From Aplectana chamaeleonis (Eukaryota > Nematoda > Chromadorea > Rhabditida > Cosmocercidae), in NCBI GenBank assembly GCA_029168955.1, contig JAPDOI010000905.1, positions 62,001 through 126,000 of the forward strand: DNA of 64,000 nt, written 5' to 3'. Of the stretch, positions 20,275 to 31,090 are shown one piece after another. The notes under the pieces are model-generated. The model saw only the letters and a program-made list of their open reading frames with translations. It was not told where the DNA came from and ran no database searches. Position 1 is the stretch's first letter. Each line of letters begins with the position of its first letter. The position numbers and the translations under genes were made by a program.

Positions 20275-21610
20275 TACGACTGCTTCTTCTTCTTCTTCTT
20301 CTTCCCAGCCGCAGAAGGGTTTTTGTCATAGGTTCAAGAAACGGGCGACCGAAGTTGGATTCAACCACAAATCTATTGTCGTCAGTGAGGTGGGCCTCTT
20401 CGGACAGTCGAATAGATGAAATGTAGTGTGGCCAGGGTTACCACAATCCGGACACTAGTCAGGCTTACTGCTGTCGATCCTATGCAAGTATGACATCAGC
20501 ATAGGGGAATGCCCGCAGCGCAACGAGGCGAGGGAACATCTAGCCCGCCTACCGAGTTCCATCTCGGTGTTGCTGACTTCAGGTGGTGCGATCCCCAATA
20601 TGGGGTTGACAGCCACCCTACTCAAGTGATCCCTGACGAAACGGGTGTGCTCCGCACGTAAAAGACGAAGACGATCTAATTGGGAGTCCGTCCATCTTTG
20701 TATATTGACTTTCTCGGGAGCATCCGCAAAAGGCCTTCTGATATCTCTCTCTCTCTCACAGGACTCATGATCCTTCTTAATGGATGATCAGGCTGCTTGA
20801 CGATATTAATAACCAGTTGCTGCGCTTGGAGTTGACAGTGCTCTTTAACAGGCAGAATATGGGCTTCAGCATGAAGATGCTCCACTGGAGTGCTGTTTGC
20901 ACACCCAGTGGCAATCCAAAGAGCAGCATTTTGAACTCGCTGCATCTTTGTCCACGATGAATCCGATACTATGTGTTGCCATACCGGTGCTGCATACTCC
21001 AACTCCGGCTGCAAGATTGCCTTGTACGTGGTCAGGATCGTCTCCTTACTGCTTCCCCACGACGTACCTCCCAGGGCTCGTAAGACGTTGAGCTTAGCTC
21101 TCACTGTAGCCTGTTTCTGCTCAGTGTTTTTATGGAACCTGTGCGAAGGATCCAATACTAGGCCAAGCAGCTTTGGGAAACGTGCGGCAGGCAGACGAGC
21201 GTCTTCCCAGTTCACCACGGGGTGAGCACAGTGTTCCTTAGGGTCAGTGGAGAAAACAGACACAGATGATTTAGCGGCAGAGAGAGTGAGCATCATATCA
21301 TCGAGAAAGCTCTTCAGGGCGACGACGTAGCTATTGATCTTGCGTGCAGCTACATTAATGTCTCTGTCCCGGCACAAGATGGTGATGTCATCCGCGTAAG
21401 CAACGACTTTAATGTCACTTGGGGGGACGGGCAAATCTTCAAGGTAAAGACTGAACAGAGCAGGCGATATGATTCCTCCTTGAGGGACACCGGCAGCGAT
21501 CGGGACGCTATTAGAGACATGTCCCTGGAACAGCACCTTTGCTCGGCGCCCTTTGATGAGTGTGGTTATCCATCGTTTCTGCCAATACGACTCCTTCCCT
21601 ATTCCACTAA
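20275..21610 (-). pseudogene. Non-LTR retrotransposon copy 2: reverse transcriptase C-terminal part, 5'-truncated
   Basis: Minus-strand coding remains of the same family as 22840-26105. The frame from about 21605 to 20676 includes WQKRWITTLIKGRRAKV, GVPQGGIISPALFSLYLEDL (motif B), VAYADDITILC (motif C, YADD) and the downstream LNVLRALGGTSWG and LEYAAPVWQH blocks. After a break near 20676, the C-terminal Cys/His segment (DCG, H-x3-HLFDCP, TIDLW) is readable between 20640 and 20380. The 3' end has a GAA-rich run (GAAGAAGAAG) near 20290. The codons upstream of 21610 belong to flanking repeat sequence, so the ATG at 21695 is not native. Confidence 0.8.
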
Positions 21611-21848
21611 TTTTCATCTTGGGCCAAAATTTTGCGACCCCAACTCCCGTTGTGACCGGCAACGACCCCGCAGGACCCTGCCTGTAGCACCCCAATTGAA
21701 AAAGCTCATACAGGCTATAAAACGGGGAAATTCAAATGGTTCCTACGCGAGCTGGTGTGGAGCGGAGGTTAGAGACAGTGAGAGAGCGCTGGGCAGAAGG
21801 AGGCTGAGGCATCGCGCGCGCCGCTCGCGCCTCGAATGATGTGAATTG

Positions 21849-22127
21849 CTGTGCTTATCTGGGCCAAATTCCGGTCCGCAATCGCGTCTCGACACGCTTT
21901 GCGGCCGCACGCTCACGAGTCAGAACAGCTTTAAGCGCCGCAGCCGCCGATCTGCTGACTCTAGGTGGGTTTTGGAAACTGGAAACTAAGAAAAATTGGA
22001 GAAAATTGTATAAAAATGCCGTATATAGTCGGCTTTGGATCTGGAAACCCGACTGACTCGAGCGCGTGCGGCTGCAAAGCGTGTCGAGACGCATTTGCGG
22101 ACCGAAATTCGGCCCAGATAAACACAA
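21849..22127. mobile_element. TA-type MITE, copy 1
   Basis: 279 bp with terminal inverted repeats of about 60 bp beginning CTGTGCTTATCTGGGCCAAA and including CGTCTCGACACGCTTTGCGG. The copy at 55497-55775 has exactly the same length and is flanked by TA on both sides, so a TA-specific transposase is likely. The right flank here is TA; the left flank is changed. Confidence 0.85.
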
Positions 22128-22840
22128 TACGTATCATAGAGGGTAAGCCAGTTAAAGTAGCAGTACGACCATTACAGAGAATGCAGGGCACGGCACGAGT
22201 ACAAAGCTTGCCTAGAGTTCAAATACGCTTTATGGTACCCAAACCGAGTATTGCATTAGGTGTGGAGAAGGCAAAATTCACTCAGATCCCCCCCACAAGA
22301 GCATGATTTGATCATATATTTGGCGATGTTCTCAGACTCCCCCCGAAGCGTGAATTGGTCGTTTTTTGCAGAATGTGAAAAACCCGAGAATTTGAGGAGC
22401 AACTTATTAAAAGAAACAAGACATTCATAGTGAAAATGGTCCACTTGGTCTCCCTGCGGAGCTGAGACCTTCTCCCTTCCTTATGCAGATCGGATCCCCC
22501 CCCAAGAACCAGGCTATATTCACGGGTGAGGATACAAATGTTGATGGGGTCGTAAATCAGACGAGACCTTTGACAACGGGCTACTAGACTTGGGAGGGTA
22601 ATGAGAAATTATATCAGAGTTGACTTCTAAATTTTTTTGATAAAAAAAAAGAATTTTCAGAGGTAATTCAAGAGCTAAAATTCCACGCGAATTGTGAAAA
22701 CGCTGGAAAACTAAAAATATCGCAGTGCTCGGAGAAAAGTGTGAAAGTCACAAAAAACATCCCGAGGGAAATCTACGCCTCTGGAAAGTTCACCATACTA
22801 TGAGAAATCGATACCGTGGGACCGTTTGAAGAAAAAAGTG
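22128..22840. other. Gene-less stretch
   Basis: Noncoding, with poly-C runs (22289, 22495) and an AT-rich part. Partly the same diverged dispersed sequence as at 13-17 kb. No gene supported. Confidence 0.35.
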
Positions 22841-22959
22841 GAACTGTCAAAGCCGCCTGAAGGTGCAAAATGGTTCCAGTGCTGCCGAGATGTCGTACGT
22901 TCGTGCCGTGGCAGTGTGGAGGAAAGAAGACAACCTCCGTGCAAACCGACGTCAACCCC

Positions 22960-23215
22960 TCCGCGTGGAGGGTTTTGTCATGGGAGAGACGCTGGCTGGC
23001 TGCAGCTCCCCTAAGGATTCTACTACAAATGGCCGGCGTCGAGAGGAATCCAAGACCCGCTCAGAAGTACCCATGCGCCACGTGCGGCAAGGATGTCACA
23101 TGGAGGAAAACAAGCGTCCAGTGTTTCGGATGTCGAAGGTGGGTGCATCTCTCCTGTTCGGGTCTCAGCTCTGTGAGGCATCACGATCCTTCCTTCCTTT
23201 GTGTTCTGTGCTCTG
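22960..23215 (+). pseudogene. LINE ORF N-terminal PHD-like zinc finger
   Basis: The plus-strand frame reads MAGVERNPRPAQKYPCATCG, then KTSVQCFGCRRWVHLSCSGL and a final C-x2-C pair (FLCVLC). The Cys and His spacing (C-x2-C, C-x2-C, H-x2-C, C-x2-C) matches a PHD-type finger, and the GVERNPRP lead is a usual preface to such fingers in LINE ORFs. It probably binds nucleic acid or chromatin during retrotransposition. The endonuclease follows in another frame after about 50 bp. Confidence 0.75.
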
Positions 23216-23261
23216 CCCCCAGTAACTCTGATTCCTCATCTACCAACCGCCCCTCTCTATT

Positions 23262-23850
23262 GTTCATATTAACCTCAATGGCCTTCGTGCCAAGTTGTGC
23301 GAACTCCCTCTTTTTGCTCGTACTCATCATCCTGATGTCATAATGGTTCAGGAAACCAAACTTTCTCCTTCTACTACCGCACGTCACCCTAACGTTCCTG
23401 GCTACACTGCTTATCATGCTCCAAGGTCAGCTCTCGGTGGAGGAGTTTCCACTTTCGTATTATCAAATCTACCCTCTCATATCATACCGAACACACCAAA
23501 GGACGGTACTCTCGAGTACCTACCTATCCATCCTTATAACACCTATATCTATTTTTAATATCTAAATCCCTCCTACCACGTCCTGTCCCCAATCTTATGA
23601 CCCTATTCCCTCACTCAAGCAATTGTACGACTGCTCCCTTTCACCCTCTCTTGTCTTCGCAGGCGACTTCAATGCTCATACATTCTGCTCGTCGCTTGAC
23701 ACTGACGCTAGAGGAGACGTCGAAGAATGGGCAGAAGAGTGCGATCTGGTCATTCTCAACGATGATCAGCCCACTCGTCTCCCGGCCAACGGCCGATCCT
23801 CTAGTCCAGACAGTCCATACATATTCCTGTCGGCCGCGTCAAGACTTTCT
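23262..23850 (+). pseudogene. LINE apurinic-type endonuclease
   Basis: HINLNGLRAKLCEL, then DVIMVQETKLSPS (the catalytic glutamate in QET) and GYTAYHAPRSALGGGVSTFV run from 23262 to 23558 in one frame. After a frameshift, SLVFAGDFNAHTFC (the D-x-N motif) and LVILNDDQPTRLPANG are readable at 23640-23800. The last third of the domain, with the SDH motif, is missing, and sequence jumps to the linker before the RT. The domain would nick target DNA in an active element. Confidence 0.8.
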
Positions 23851-25719
23851 ACCCAAATGTCACAAGGGAGATCCTCGATAAGATCAGGACAAGAGATGCC
23901 AGGAGAGCGGTCAACCATCTAGACCTCGTCGTTGCTGAACTTGACGATGAGATCAGAAAGGATTTAGAGAGGCACAAGAAAGAAGAGTGGGAAGAGTTCA
24001 CCGGGCAGTTGGATTTCAAGACGGACAGTGCAGCTACTTGGAAGGTATTACGGAAGCTCTCGGGTAAGAGCTTGCCTACTACCGTCTCCACAATCGAATT
24101 AGAACGGTGTATTCAAATCAGGAAAAGAAGCCGCTCATGCGCTCGGGAGAAGTTTTTTCATCACCAGTGCAAAGCGTGGTCCCCAGAATAGAGTGACTGT
24201 ACGAGAGCTGTGCCGCCTCCCGCTTATGAGCACGGCCGAAGCGTTCACTACGACGCAAGTTGAGAAAGTTATAAAGGATATGCGGAATTGAAAGGGTCCA
24301 GACGGGATATGTCCTGCTGTCTTGGAGAAGATACTGAACGAAATCCTTCCGCTTCTCACTGATTTGATCAATACCTCGATCAAATCGTGCACCATCCCAC
24401 AGAACTGGAAGACAGCTAACGTTGTGCCACTGCCCAAGCCGGGGAAACCTCAGGCTTCAGTCAAGGGATACAGACCTATTAGCTTGCTGTCCACGTTCGC
24501 GAAGGTAGCCGAAAAACTGATCGTAAAGCACTTGGCGGAGCACAATGAGAAGCAAGTTATTCAGCATGGATTCAGAAAGCTGCATTCCACCACGGCAGCT
24601 CTGCTGGAAATCACAAGCTTTGCCATCGATGGGTTCAATGCCCAGAAGCTACAGAGAACTGTGGCTGTTGCCTTAGATCTCACCAAGGCGTTCGACACAG
24701 TAAACCATGGAGTTCTGTCAAGCAACTTACTTGAATCATCAATCTCGCCGTGGCAGAAACGCTGGATATCGGCATTCATCAAGGGCAGACGAGCCAGAGT
24801 TATGTTCCAGAACCATGTCTCCAATAGTATTCCTATTGCAGCTGAAGTTCCGCAGGGCGGCGTTTTATCGCCTGCCCTCTTCAGTCTGTACCTCGAAAAC
24901 ATGCCCGCTCCTCCCCAGGATATCAAGGTGGTCGCCTATGCCGATGATATGACAATAATGTGTCGGTATCGGGATATACATGTGGCCGCCTCCAAGATCA
25001 ATGAGTACCTGGTCACACTGAAAAGCTTTTTTGATCGCAAAATGCTAAAGATCTCTGCATCCAAATCGTCGGTATCCGTACTCACAACGGATCCATCGGA
25101 GCACAGCGCTCACCCGCATGTCGGGTGGGACAGATATCGATTACCTGCTGCTCGCTTTCTCAAGTTGCTCGGTCTGGTGCTCGATCCATCGCTCAAGTTT
25201 CATAAGAACACCGAGCAGAAGCAGGCCGTCGTCAAAGCGAAGCTTAATGTGCTCAGAGCCCTGGGCGGTACATCATGGGGCAGTAGCAAGGAAACTATTA
25301 TCACGACATATAAGGCAATACTTCAGCTCGCTCTGGAGTACGCTGCACCTGTGTGGCAGCACTTGGTATCAGAAACCTCCTGGACCAAAATCCAGGGTGT
25401 ACAGAATGCCACACTTTGTATAGCTACCGGATTTGCAAGAAGTTCCCCAGGCGAGCACTTGCATGCGGAGACACGATTATTACCAGTAAAAGAGCACTGT
25501 CAGCTCCAGGCCCAACAATTTTTCATCAATATCATAAAGCAACCCAACCACCCCTCATGGAGAGTGCTGAACCCCGTCAGGGACGCATCAGAAAGCCATT
25601 CGCCGATGCTCCAAGCAAAGTCAATCTGCAAAGATGGCACGATTCATAGCAATAACGACTCCGTCTGTTGCGCGAGCACACACAGTTCGTACGGTGTCAT
25701 ATGGAAAAGGCGGCGGTAA
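23850..25719 (+). pseudogene. LINE reverse transcriptase
   Basis: A linker (23850-24300) is followed by an in-frame TGA near 24289 inside KDMRN-KGPDG, then a long open frame from 24322. Blocks: NWKTANVVPLPKPGKP, GYRPISLLST, HGFRKLHSTTAALLE, VAVALDLTKAFDTVNHG (motif A), EVPQGGVLSPALFSLYLENM (motif B), KVVAYADDMTIMC (motif C, YADD), LKISASKSSVSV, KLLGLVLDP and the post-palm ALEYAAPVWQHL. It copies element RNA onto nicked DNA. The C-terminal part shifts frame after about 25590. Confidence 0.88.
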
Positions 25720-26000
25720 ATCCCATCCTGGGAGTGGTGCCGCCCCGGGTCTGCGCATCCGAGTCTCAACTCGGAAGGAGGGCCAGATGCACCCTGGCAT
25801 CGCTGCGCTGTGGTCACTCTACTATGCTTATGGCATATGTTAGCAAGATTGACAGCAGCAAATCGGACGTTTGCCCAGACTGTGGACGCGACGGCCACGA
25901 TACGGCACATTTGTTTGATTGTCCGGAGAGACCAACCACGCTGACCACAATGGACCTATGGACGAATCCATTATTGGTCGCCCAGTTCCTCAACCTATGA
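25700..26000 (+). pseudogene. LINE C-terminal Cys/His knuckle segment
   Basis: GRRARCTLASLRCGHSTMLM, then DVCPDCGRDGHDTAHLFDCP and LDLWTNPLLVAQFLNL (with TTM before it) end at a stop at 26000. A CPxCG-x3-HDTxHLFxCP knuckle closing the ORF is found in many Jockey/CR1-type LINEs, and the same segment is seen in the second copy (20640-20380). It lies in a different frame from the RT. Confidence 0.8.
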
Positions 26001-26429
26001 CAGCACCCTCGACGTGGCTGCAAAGAAGCAGAAGAAGAAGAACAAAACCAGGAGCCCCAACTTCGAAGCGGTAACCAGGTTCAAGAAGGACGTTCTATAA
26101 GGCTTCAACATGTCTACCAGGGACGTGCAGAAAATAATTTTTGAAAACAGGAAACGGAAAAAATCTTCAAAAATGGGCAGAAATCAAAAATTTCTTACAC
26201 CCCTGATATCTAGAGTTTTCGGCCCAAAATTCTGGAGATTTCCAGTCAAAATTTTCATTTCTGTGCCCAAAATTCTACGACCCCCTCATAACCGGTTGAG
26301 AAACTACACAACTGCGCATGACCCTATTTCTATTTCTTACACGGGAATCCGTGTGATGAAGAACAGCTCGTCATGAGAGTGATCTCCAACTGTAACGAAG
26401 GATAACCAGGGGCAACGGTGCTATCTTAG

Positions 26430-26592
26430 CGGAGGAAACTATGACACGACGCACTTGGCCACGCCCATTTTACCATGCCGCATTGAATTCGAGCACCTAC
26501 CCGGGGTTTCCTTACGTTCCAAAACCAGGAAAGTCGTTGCCGAACCAAAAAAATAGGCGTGGCCATATGCGATACCACATTGCCCCCCCCCG
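26430..26592. mobile_element. Poly-C hairpin MITE, copy 1
   Basis: A foldback with CACTTGGCCACGCCCATTTT at the left and GGCGTGGCCATATGCGATAC at the right, ending in TTGCCCCCCCCCG. It matches 27352-27520; a partial relative is visible at 19540-19590. Confidence 0.7.
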
Positions 26593-26896
26593 CTGCGATA
26601 GCAACCATTTAGTATGTTCGACGTGCTCCTGTCCGAATAGGGGGATCGATAATCATATTTCCAGCCAAACGGGACGAAGAGTTGCCACAACTTTATATTT
26701 TATCTGCGAGTCTCACCTGAGCAGTGGCACGCTTGTGGTCAAGTCGAGTCATAGCAGAGAAGTTTCGAGCAAGAATTCTGGGGCAGCGTATTTGGTACCG
26801 ATGAAAGTATTTGTTCTAGCCGGATTTCCGACAGCAAGCATCTAAAATCGCATATCAAGCGTCCAACAGCGAAGGATGACAGCGTACTAAATTCAC

Positions 26897-27046
26897 CTTT
26901 GCTGTGACCTTGGCATAGTCAGTAAGAGGCTTTCTTTGAGATTTGAAGATCTTCACATTGACGGCGAGAAAGTCCTTGCGTTCCACTCCTACCTTACGAG
27001 GCATAGCTCCGATCTGGAATGCATAGCCGATGTCAGTGAAGGCCTC
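26897..27046 (-). pseudogene. Orphan exon of cytosolic malate dehydrogenase
   Basis: The minus strand encodes 50 codons starting EAFTDIGYAFQIGAMPRK and including VGVERKDFLAVNVKIFKSQ and LTDYAKVTAK. This matches the region of cytosolic malate dehydrogenase that runs from the D-x-A-F-x-V-GAMPR segment (mobile active-site loop) to the helix before the VVGNPANTN strand. The enzyme interconverts malate and oxaloacetate with NAD. The block begins right after an AG (GAAAAG) and ends at AAAG followed by GTGAAT, so it has the shape of an exact exon in phase 0. Codons beyond the donor no longer match the enzyme. GAMPRKVGVERKDF departs from the usual GMERKDLL. No other exon was found, so I read it as a fossil or captured fragment. 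Confidence 0.78.
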
Positions 27047-27351
27047 CTTTTCGGGGGTCACGCATTTGACGCCTCAAAAAAAACGCGCCTAGGCGTTAAC
27101 CTATTCATTGCAAACAACAGAAGTTTAAAAAAAATTGTATTGACCTGTGTCAGTTATTCTCTGGTTCCGAGCAAGATTTACTCTGTTCCCTCGCGCGATT
27201 GTGCGGAGCGAGGGTAGAGACAGCGAGAAATTGTGGGGAGAAGGAGACGCAGCGTACGCACGCAGACGCACGCGACGAACGGAAATAAATCACACTCGGA
27301 AACAGAGGATAGCTGTCACCATTGCGAGGGTGCCTGAGGGTGATATGTGGG

Positions 27352-27520
27352 AAAGGGGGGGCCACTATGGCGCGATGGACTTGGCCACGCCCATTTTACT
27401 GTGCCGCACTAAAATTGAGCACCTACCCGGGGTTTCCCTCCCCTGTCAAAATCAGGAGAGTCATTGCGGCACGGAAAAATGGGAGTGGCCAAGTGCGATA
27501 CAACAGTGCCCCCCCCCCTT
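27352..27520. mobile_element. Poly-C hairpin MITE, copy 2
   Basis: 169-bp foldback: GGGGGGGCCACTATGGCGCG at the left, reversed right end GGGGGGGGGCACTGTTGTATC. The stem includes GGCCACGCCCATTTT / AAAATGGGAGTGGCC and TGTGCCGCA / TGCGGCACG. Outside it, 27700 carries a run of 15 G. No gene between 27520 and 27961. Confidence 0.75.
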
Positions 27521-27964
27521 CCCACATAGCACCTGCCTGAGGATGAAATGTCAAAGGGCATCATTTGGCAATTGAAACTTTTCTGATATCACCAACACTA
27601 ATGAAAATACGGTCCACCGACTCCGCAGATACCCTACTCATTCACATTTTATACGGGGCAGATAAGGGTGCATTGATGTTACGGTTCGTCTACCGGGGGG
27701 GGGGGGGGACATTGCTCATCCGTGGTCGCGGTCGGTGAGCGTCGCGCGCGACGAGCTGTGCGGCAACGCGACATCCCCGCTTTTACGTGAAATCAAATAA
27801 CTTGACATGTCCTGGTGCATAATTGACTTTCTTGCGTTCATTTTTTGTCACAAACGATAGCCGTTTACTCGTATAAAGCGCTGATGAATACTCTAGACGG
27901 TGGTGTGTATTGTGTGCTCGCCGCGCGACGCTGATCGGTCAGCGCCCCGTACGCACTCGGGTTA

Positions 27965-28907
27965 GGCCTCTTTCAGAGTTCGATCGCTGTGCGACGCGAT
28001 CGTGTGCACGGCCGTGGAAATCGCAGACTTTGGAAGTGTGAATGCCCAATAGCAAACGTTGGTGCTCACGCCCTTTTACGTACACATTCCAACCAATGCC
28101 TAATAAGCATAAATGTATACAGCAAATATATTCAGCTAACTGCAGCTGTCTTTATGTGATGTATTCATCTATGCATGAAAAATTTTGTGAACATATATTT
28201 GTGAGTTTGCTGGCGGTGGGCGGTGTTGAATGTCTTTAACAAAGACTTTTTGTTTTTTTTTCTCTTTTTTTATTTTAAAGCTTCATATGGGTAGTGTCGT
28301 GCATTCTATGAATCATAATTGGGGAGCATATCTGCTCAGTAGCGCACAAACCGAGAAGATTGAAAAACGAACACCGCAAAAATAAAATCCACCTTCAAAA
28401 CGTGTTCAACACTGCCCATGGACGCTTAACTATTGCAAACAATTACTGAAAATTCTTTCATAAAAAACACTGACCTTAGTCATGCGGGAAAGGAATAATA
28501 TAGATGAATGAAGCGGGTGAATTCCTTCTTATGCCACAAAAGGAAACGAAGGATAAATTAAAAATTAATTTTCTCAAGAAAAAGGATATCTTCCTTGATG
28601 CCAGCCAGTACCTAGGCTGTCGAGAATGAAGGTATGCTATCCGAAAAACAAGAACTAAAAAAGAAACAGGAACAGCGGGAAAAAAACCGACAGATTTGAG
28701 AGCAAGAACATGAAGCGATCGCGGCGATCGGTCGCGTCGCCGTGCACTGCACGGCGACGCGATCTGGCAGTGGCAATCGCGCGATGGGGCGACTTTCCCC
28801 GCGATCTAGTCTGAAAGGCCTGCGACCCGATCGCGCGACGCGACTGGATCGATACGCAGGGTTTTCATTCAGTCGCATCGCACAGCGATCAAACTCTGAA
28901 AGAGGCC
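27965..28907. mobile_element. PIF/Harbinger-like nonautonomous element
   Basis: 943 bp bounded by TTA at 27962-27964 and 28908-28910. Inverted ends: GGCCTCTTTCAGAGTTCGAT and, reversed, GGCCTCTTTCAGAGTTTGAT, continuing through CGCTGTGCGA. A 3-bp TTA duplication with GGC-initial ends is the hallmark of PIF/Harbinger. Inside are a CACTGCACGG/CGACGCGAT palindrome near 28745 and AT-rich sequence; no transposase is present. Confidence 0.8.
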
Positions 28908-29250
28908 TTAGCAATGTCATTGAGCCGCTCTCACGAAGTGCCAAACTGACTGTGGCATGTACAATAGGAGCAGGTTTTGTGAAAATGATCAAAAATACAG
29001 TTGGTAAGGGGAAAACACGGAGCGCGATGGGAATAAACAAGGTTTCAACGCCAGTCTCACACAACTTCGTGATTGGTTTGCCTGATTTATTGAAGGAACG
29101 CTTCCTTCATAAATCTTAACGCGCTCCTCTAGAAAAACACAAATGATTGGGTGGAAAACTAATTGGAGGGGGTACTCGGAATTCAAGTGAGGTATGATAC
29201 CGCTTCAAAAATCAATCAAATTTCATGGAATTTCTAGGGAATTACGAGCG

Positions 29251-29451
29251 ATAACGTTATCACATATATGTAGTTAGATCCGTGGCTTGTTTCCTCAAGA
29301 AAAGAGACACTTAAATTGAAACCGCGGCTGGCGCAACGGTAATTACCAGCCAGCCGCTGGTGAGATTTAAATCGCAGCCCAGCCGCGGTTTGAAATTATG
29401 TTTTTATGTTGAGGAAACAAGCCACGGACCTAACCATATGTGATAACGTTA
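29251..29451. mobile_element. 201-bp hairpin element
   Basis: Arms ATAACGTTATCACATATATG / CATATGTGATAACGTTA and AGATCCGTGGCTTGTTTCCTC / GAGGAAACAAGCCACGGAC; the centre has CCGCGGCTGG and CAGCCGCGG. A near-complete palindrome with no coding potential. 28911-29250 holds nothing recognised. Confidence 0.8.
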
Positions 29452-29769
29452 GAAATTTTCACTTTCATGCATGAATAATTCATTTCTATGGACAAATCCT
29501 GAGTGCCTCCACTACTAGTTTTGCACCAATAAATGGAAAACTTGCACTCGAAATCTTGGCATTTATTGAAAATAAATAAATCGAGAACTATTTCTCAGAT
29601 GAGTGCACCTTTAGATTGAATAAAGATGAGAAATTCATTGCAGTATATATAACAGTAAAAAACTACGGACGTGAATAAACGATCCAATGAGATTAATGAT
29701 AAGTTCACTTGAAAATCAGTGGATCTTTTTTGACCGATTTTTTTTTCAAAGGACGGGAGGACGTTCGCA

Positions 29770-29898
29770 ATGGAGCGCGGCGAACAAAGCTCACGGTTCC
29801 TCTGCCCCACGCAGGAGATGGAGGAGATAAGCCTCTCAAACACACTGGTCAATGCTAGAACGGAGGGTGATATCTCGTATTTATGTATGAGGAAATAG
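29770..29898 (+). CDS. Small unrecognised open frame
   Basis: ATG-initiated frame of 42 codons beginning MERGEQSSRFLCPTQEMEEI and ending LCMRK before TAG. It precedes the larger open frame at 30109 on the same strand. Acidic and polar with one cysteine pair. No family recognised and no splice signal that I would trust; it may be chance. Confidence 0.2.
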   Translation: MERGEQSSRFLCPTQEMEEISLSNTLVNARTEGDISYLCMRK

Positions 29899-30108
29899 AA
29901 GTCAGATTTAGAAGTTAGGTAACTATTACAGGCAATCTTCTATCAGGCAGCACCCCTTCGACAATTTTGTGCAGACTTTTGTGGTAATCAGTAAACTAGA
30001 TAGTTCAATAAAATCACCAGTACGTTACGGTAATGATGTAAACCAAACCTCTCCAAGCGGCTGGAGCGATATCGACAGCAGATATTCGATAATTACTAAC
30101 CGCTACAC

Positions 30109-30612
30109 TTGGAACCCAGCACAGTTGTAAACGTGCGGCGTGATGCAGCAGCGGTTGTCCGTAAGTGCAGACCGGGATTTCGCTCCGATAACGATGGCAA
30201 ATGCAGTTTACGAGATTGTTACAGAATCTGGAAAAGAGGAAATTGGGATTTTGAAAATGTTGAGTTTGTAGAGGATTTGGAGCAGGGATGCGCGAAGAAA
30301 AGATTTTCACCCAAAAGGAAAACGGAGCTTAAATATAACCTGTTAACGGATAGACTAAAACGAGTTGGACACGGAAAACTAATACGGAAAATAAACGAAA
30401 ATAATAGACGCAACAGGCAGCGAAACCAGCCGATGACAAAGAGCAGACCTAATCGGAGCACTTCGGAAGAGATACAAAAGTTTGACACAGAGAAGAATGA
30501 AAGAAGTGGAGAATTAGAAAAGGAGAGCGATTGGAAGAAGCCGTGTGCCAGGAGAAACGTCGAGATGATAATGTTATTGATTCGATATGCCACGTGTACT
30601 AGCAGATGTTGA
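30109..30612 (+). CDS. Unrecognised basic protein or exon, 166 codons
   Basis: A long plus-strand open frame in AT-rich DNA, ending at a TGA at 30610-30612. It has a cysteine-containing start (KCRPGFRSDNDGKCSLRDCY, resembling the C-x-PGF-x-D-x2-GxC pattern of extracellular cysteine-rich modules) followed by a strongly basic, charged region (KRKTELKYNLL, NENNRRNRQRN, then alternating K/E). It first opens at a TTG; the real start may be a splice acceptor, as GTAAGTGCAG and other CAG triplets lie within 30140-30170. No transposon motif is visible. Either a host exon or the N-terminal part of an unknown element protein; the latter is less likely because no flanking repeats are seen. Confidence 0.4.
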   Translation: MEPSTVVNVRRDAAAVVRKCRPGFRSDNDGKCSLRDCYRIWKRGNWDFENVEFVEDLEQGCAKKRFSPKRKTELKYNLLTDRLKRVGHGKLIRKINENNRRNRQRNQPMTKSRPNRSTSEEIQKFDTEKNERSGELEKESDWKKPCARRNVEMIMLLIRYATCTSRC

Positions 30613-30699
30613 CGATTACTTGTCCCGCTTGTCAGCTTCCGAAGGTAGCAGTTAAGATGTTGGTCTTGGCACAAGTTGTTGGATCGTTATTGACAATTT

Positions 30700-30905
30700 G
30701 AACCCCACTTTCAAAGAGGGTGTTAAGTTGTTTCCCAGGGCCATGCGCACCTGTAGTGGGTGTTTAGTTGAATAGGTGGTTTTTAGCAGGGATTTTAGTT
30801 GAAAAAGCCGGGGTTTAAGTTGAAACGACCAAAAAAGCTGGTCGTTTACTTGTTTCAGGGGTTTTAACGAGCGTTTAAGTTGTTGAAAAACTTCTGAGTA
30901 CTCTG
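30700..30905 (-). repeat. Head-plus-array repeat, CAACTTAA type, copy 2
   Basis: Read on the minus strand, it starts with ACTCAGAAGTTTTTCAACAA (identical head to 11692) and continues as spaced CAACTTAAACCCC / CAACTAAAATCCC motifs. An open frame over it (30652-31029, minus) is leucine/lysine-rich purely because of the repeated motif. Confidence 0.65.
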
Positions 30906-31090
30906 CAAGTCGGCGTCTCATCCTCCGCACACTTCCTCTTCCGCTCAGCGCGCTTGCGCTAGTTTTGGCGCGCGCCACCTCGATACGTAATTTCGCTTCT
31001 GGCAACACCGCGTTTTTTGCAACCTCCATCGTCCATGTTTATCATACGTATCGACCGGTTGGCCACGGCGTTTTTTTCGGTTGCGGTACC

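Larger units (their letters stand above)
22840..26105 (+). mobile_element. Non-LTR retrotransposon copy 1 (Jockey/CR1-like), degenerate
   Basis: A plus-strand LINE of about 3.3 kb holding, in order, a PHD-like zinc finger, an apurinic-type endonuclease, a reverse transcriptase and a C-terminal Cys/His knuckle. Frameshifts, stops and a deletion between endonuclease and RT make it inactive. It shares RT and C-terminal sequences with the minus-strand copy at 20275-21610. The clade is not certain; the YADD palm and absence of an RNase H motif argue for the Jockey/CR1 group. Confidence 0.8.
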
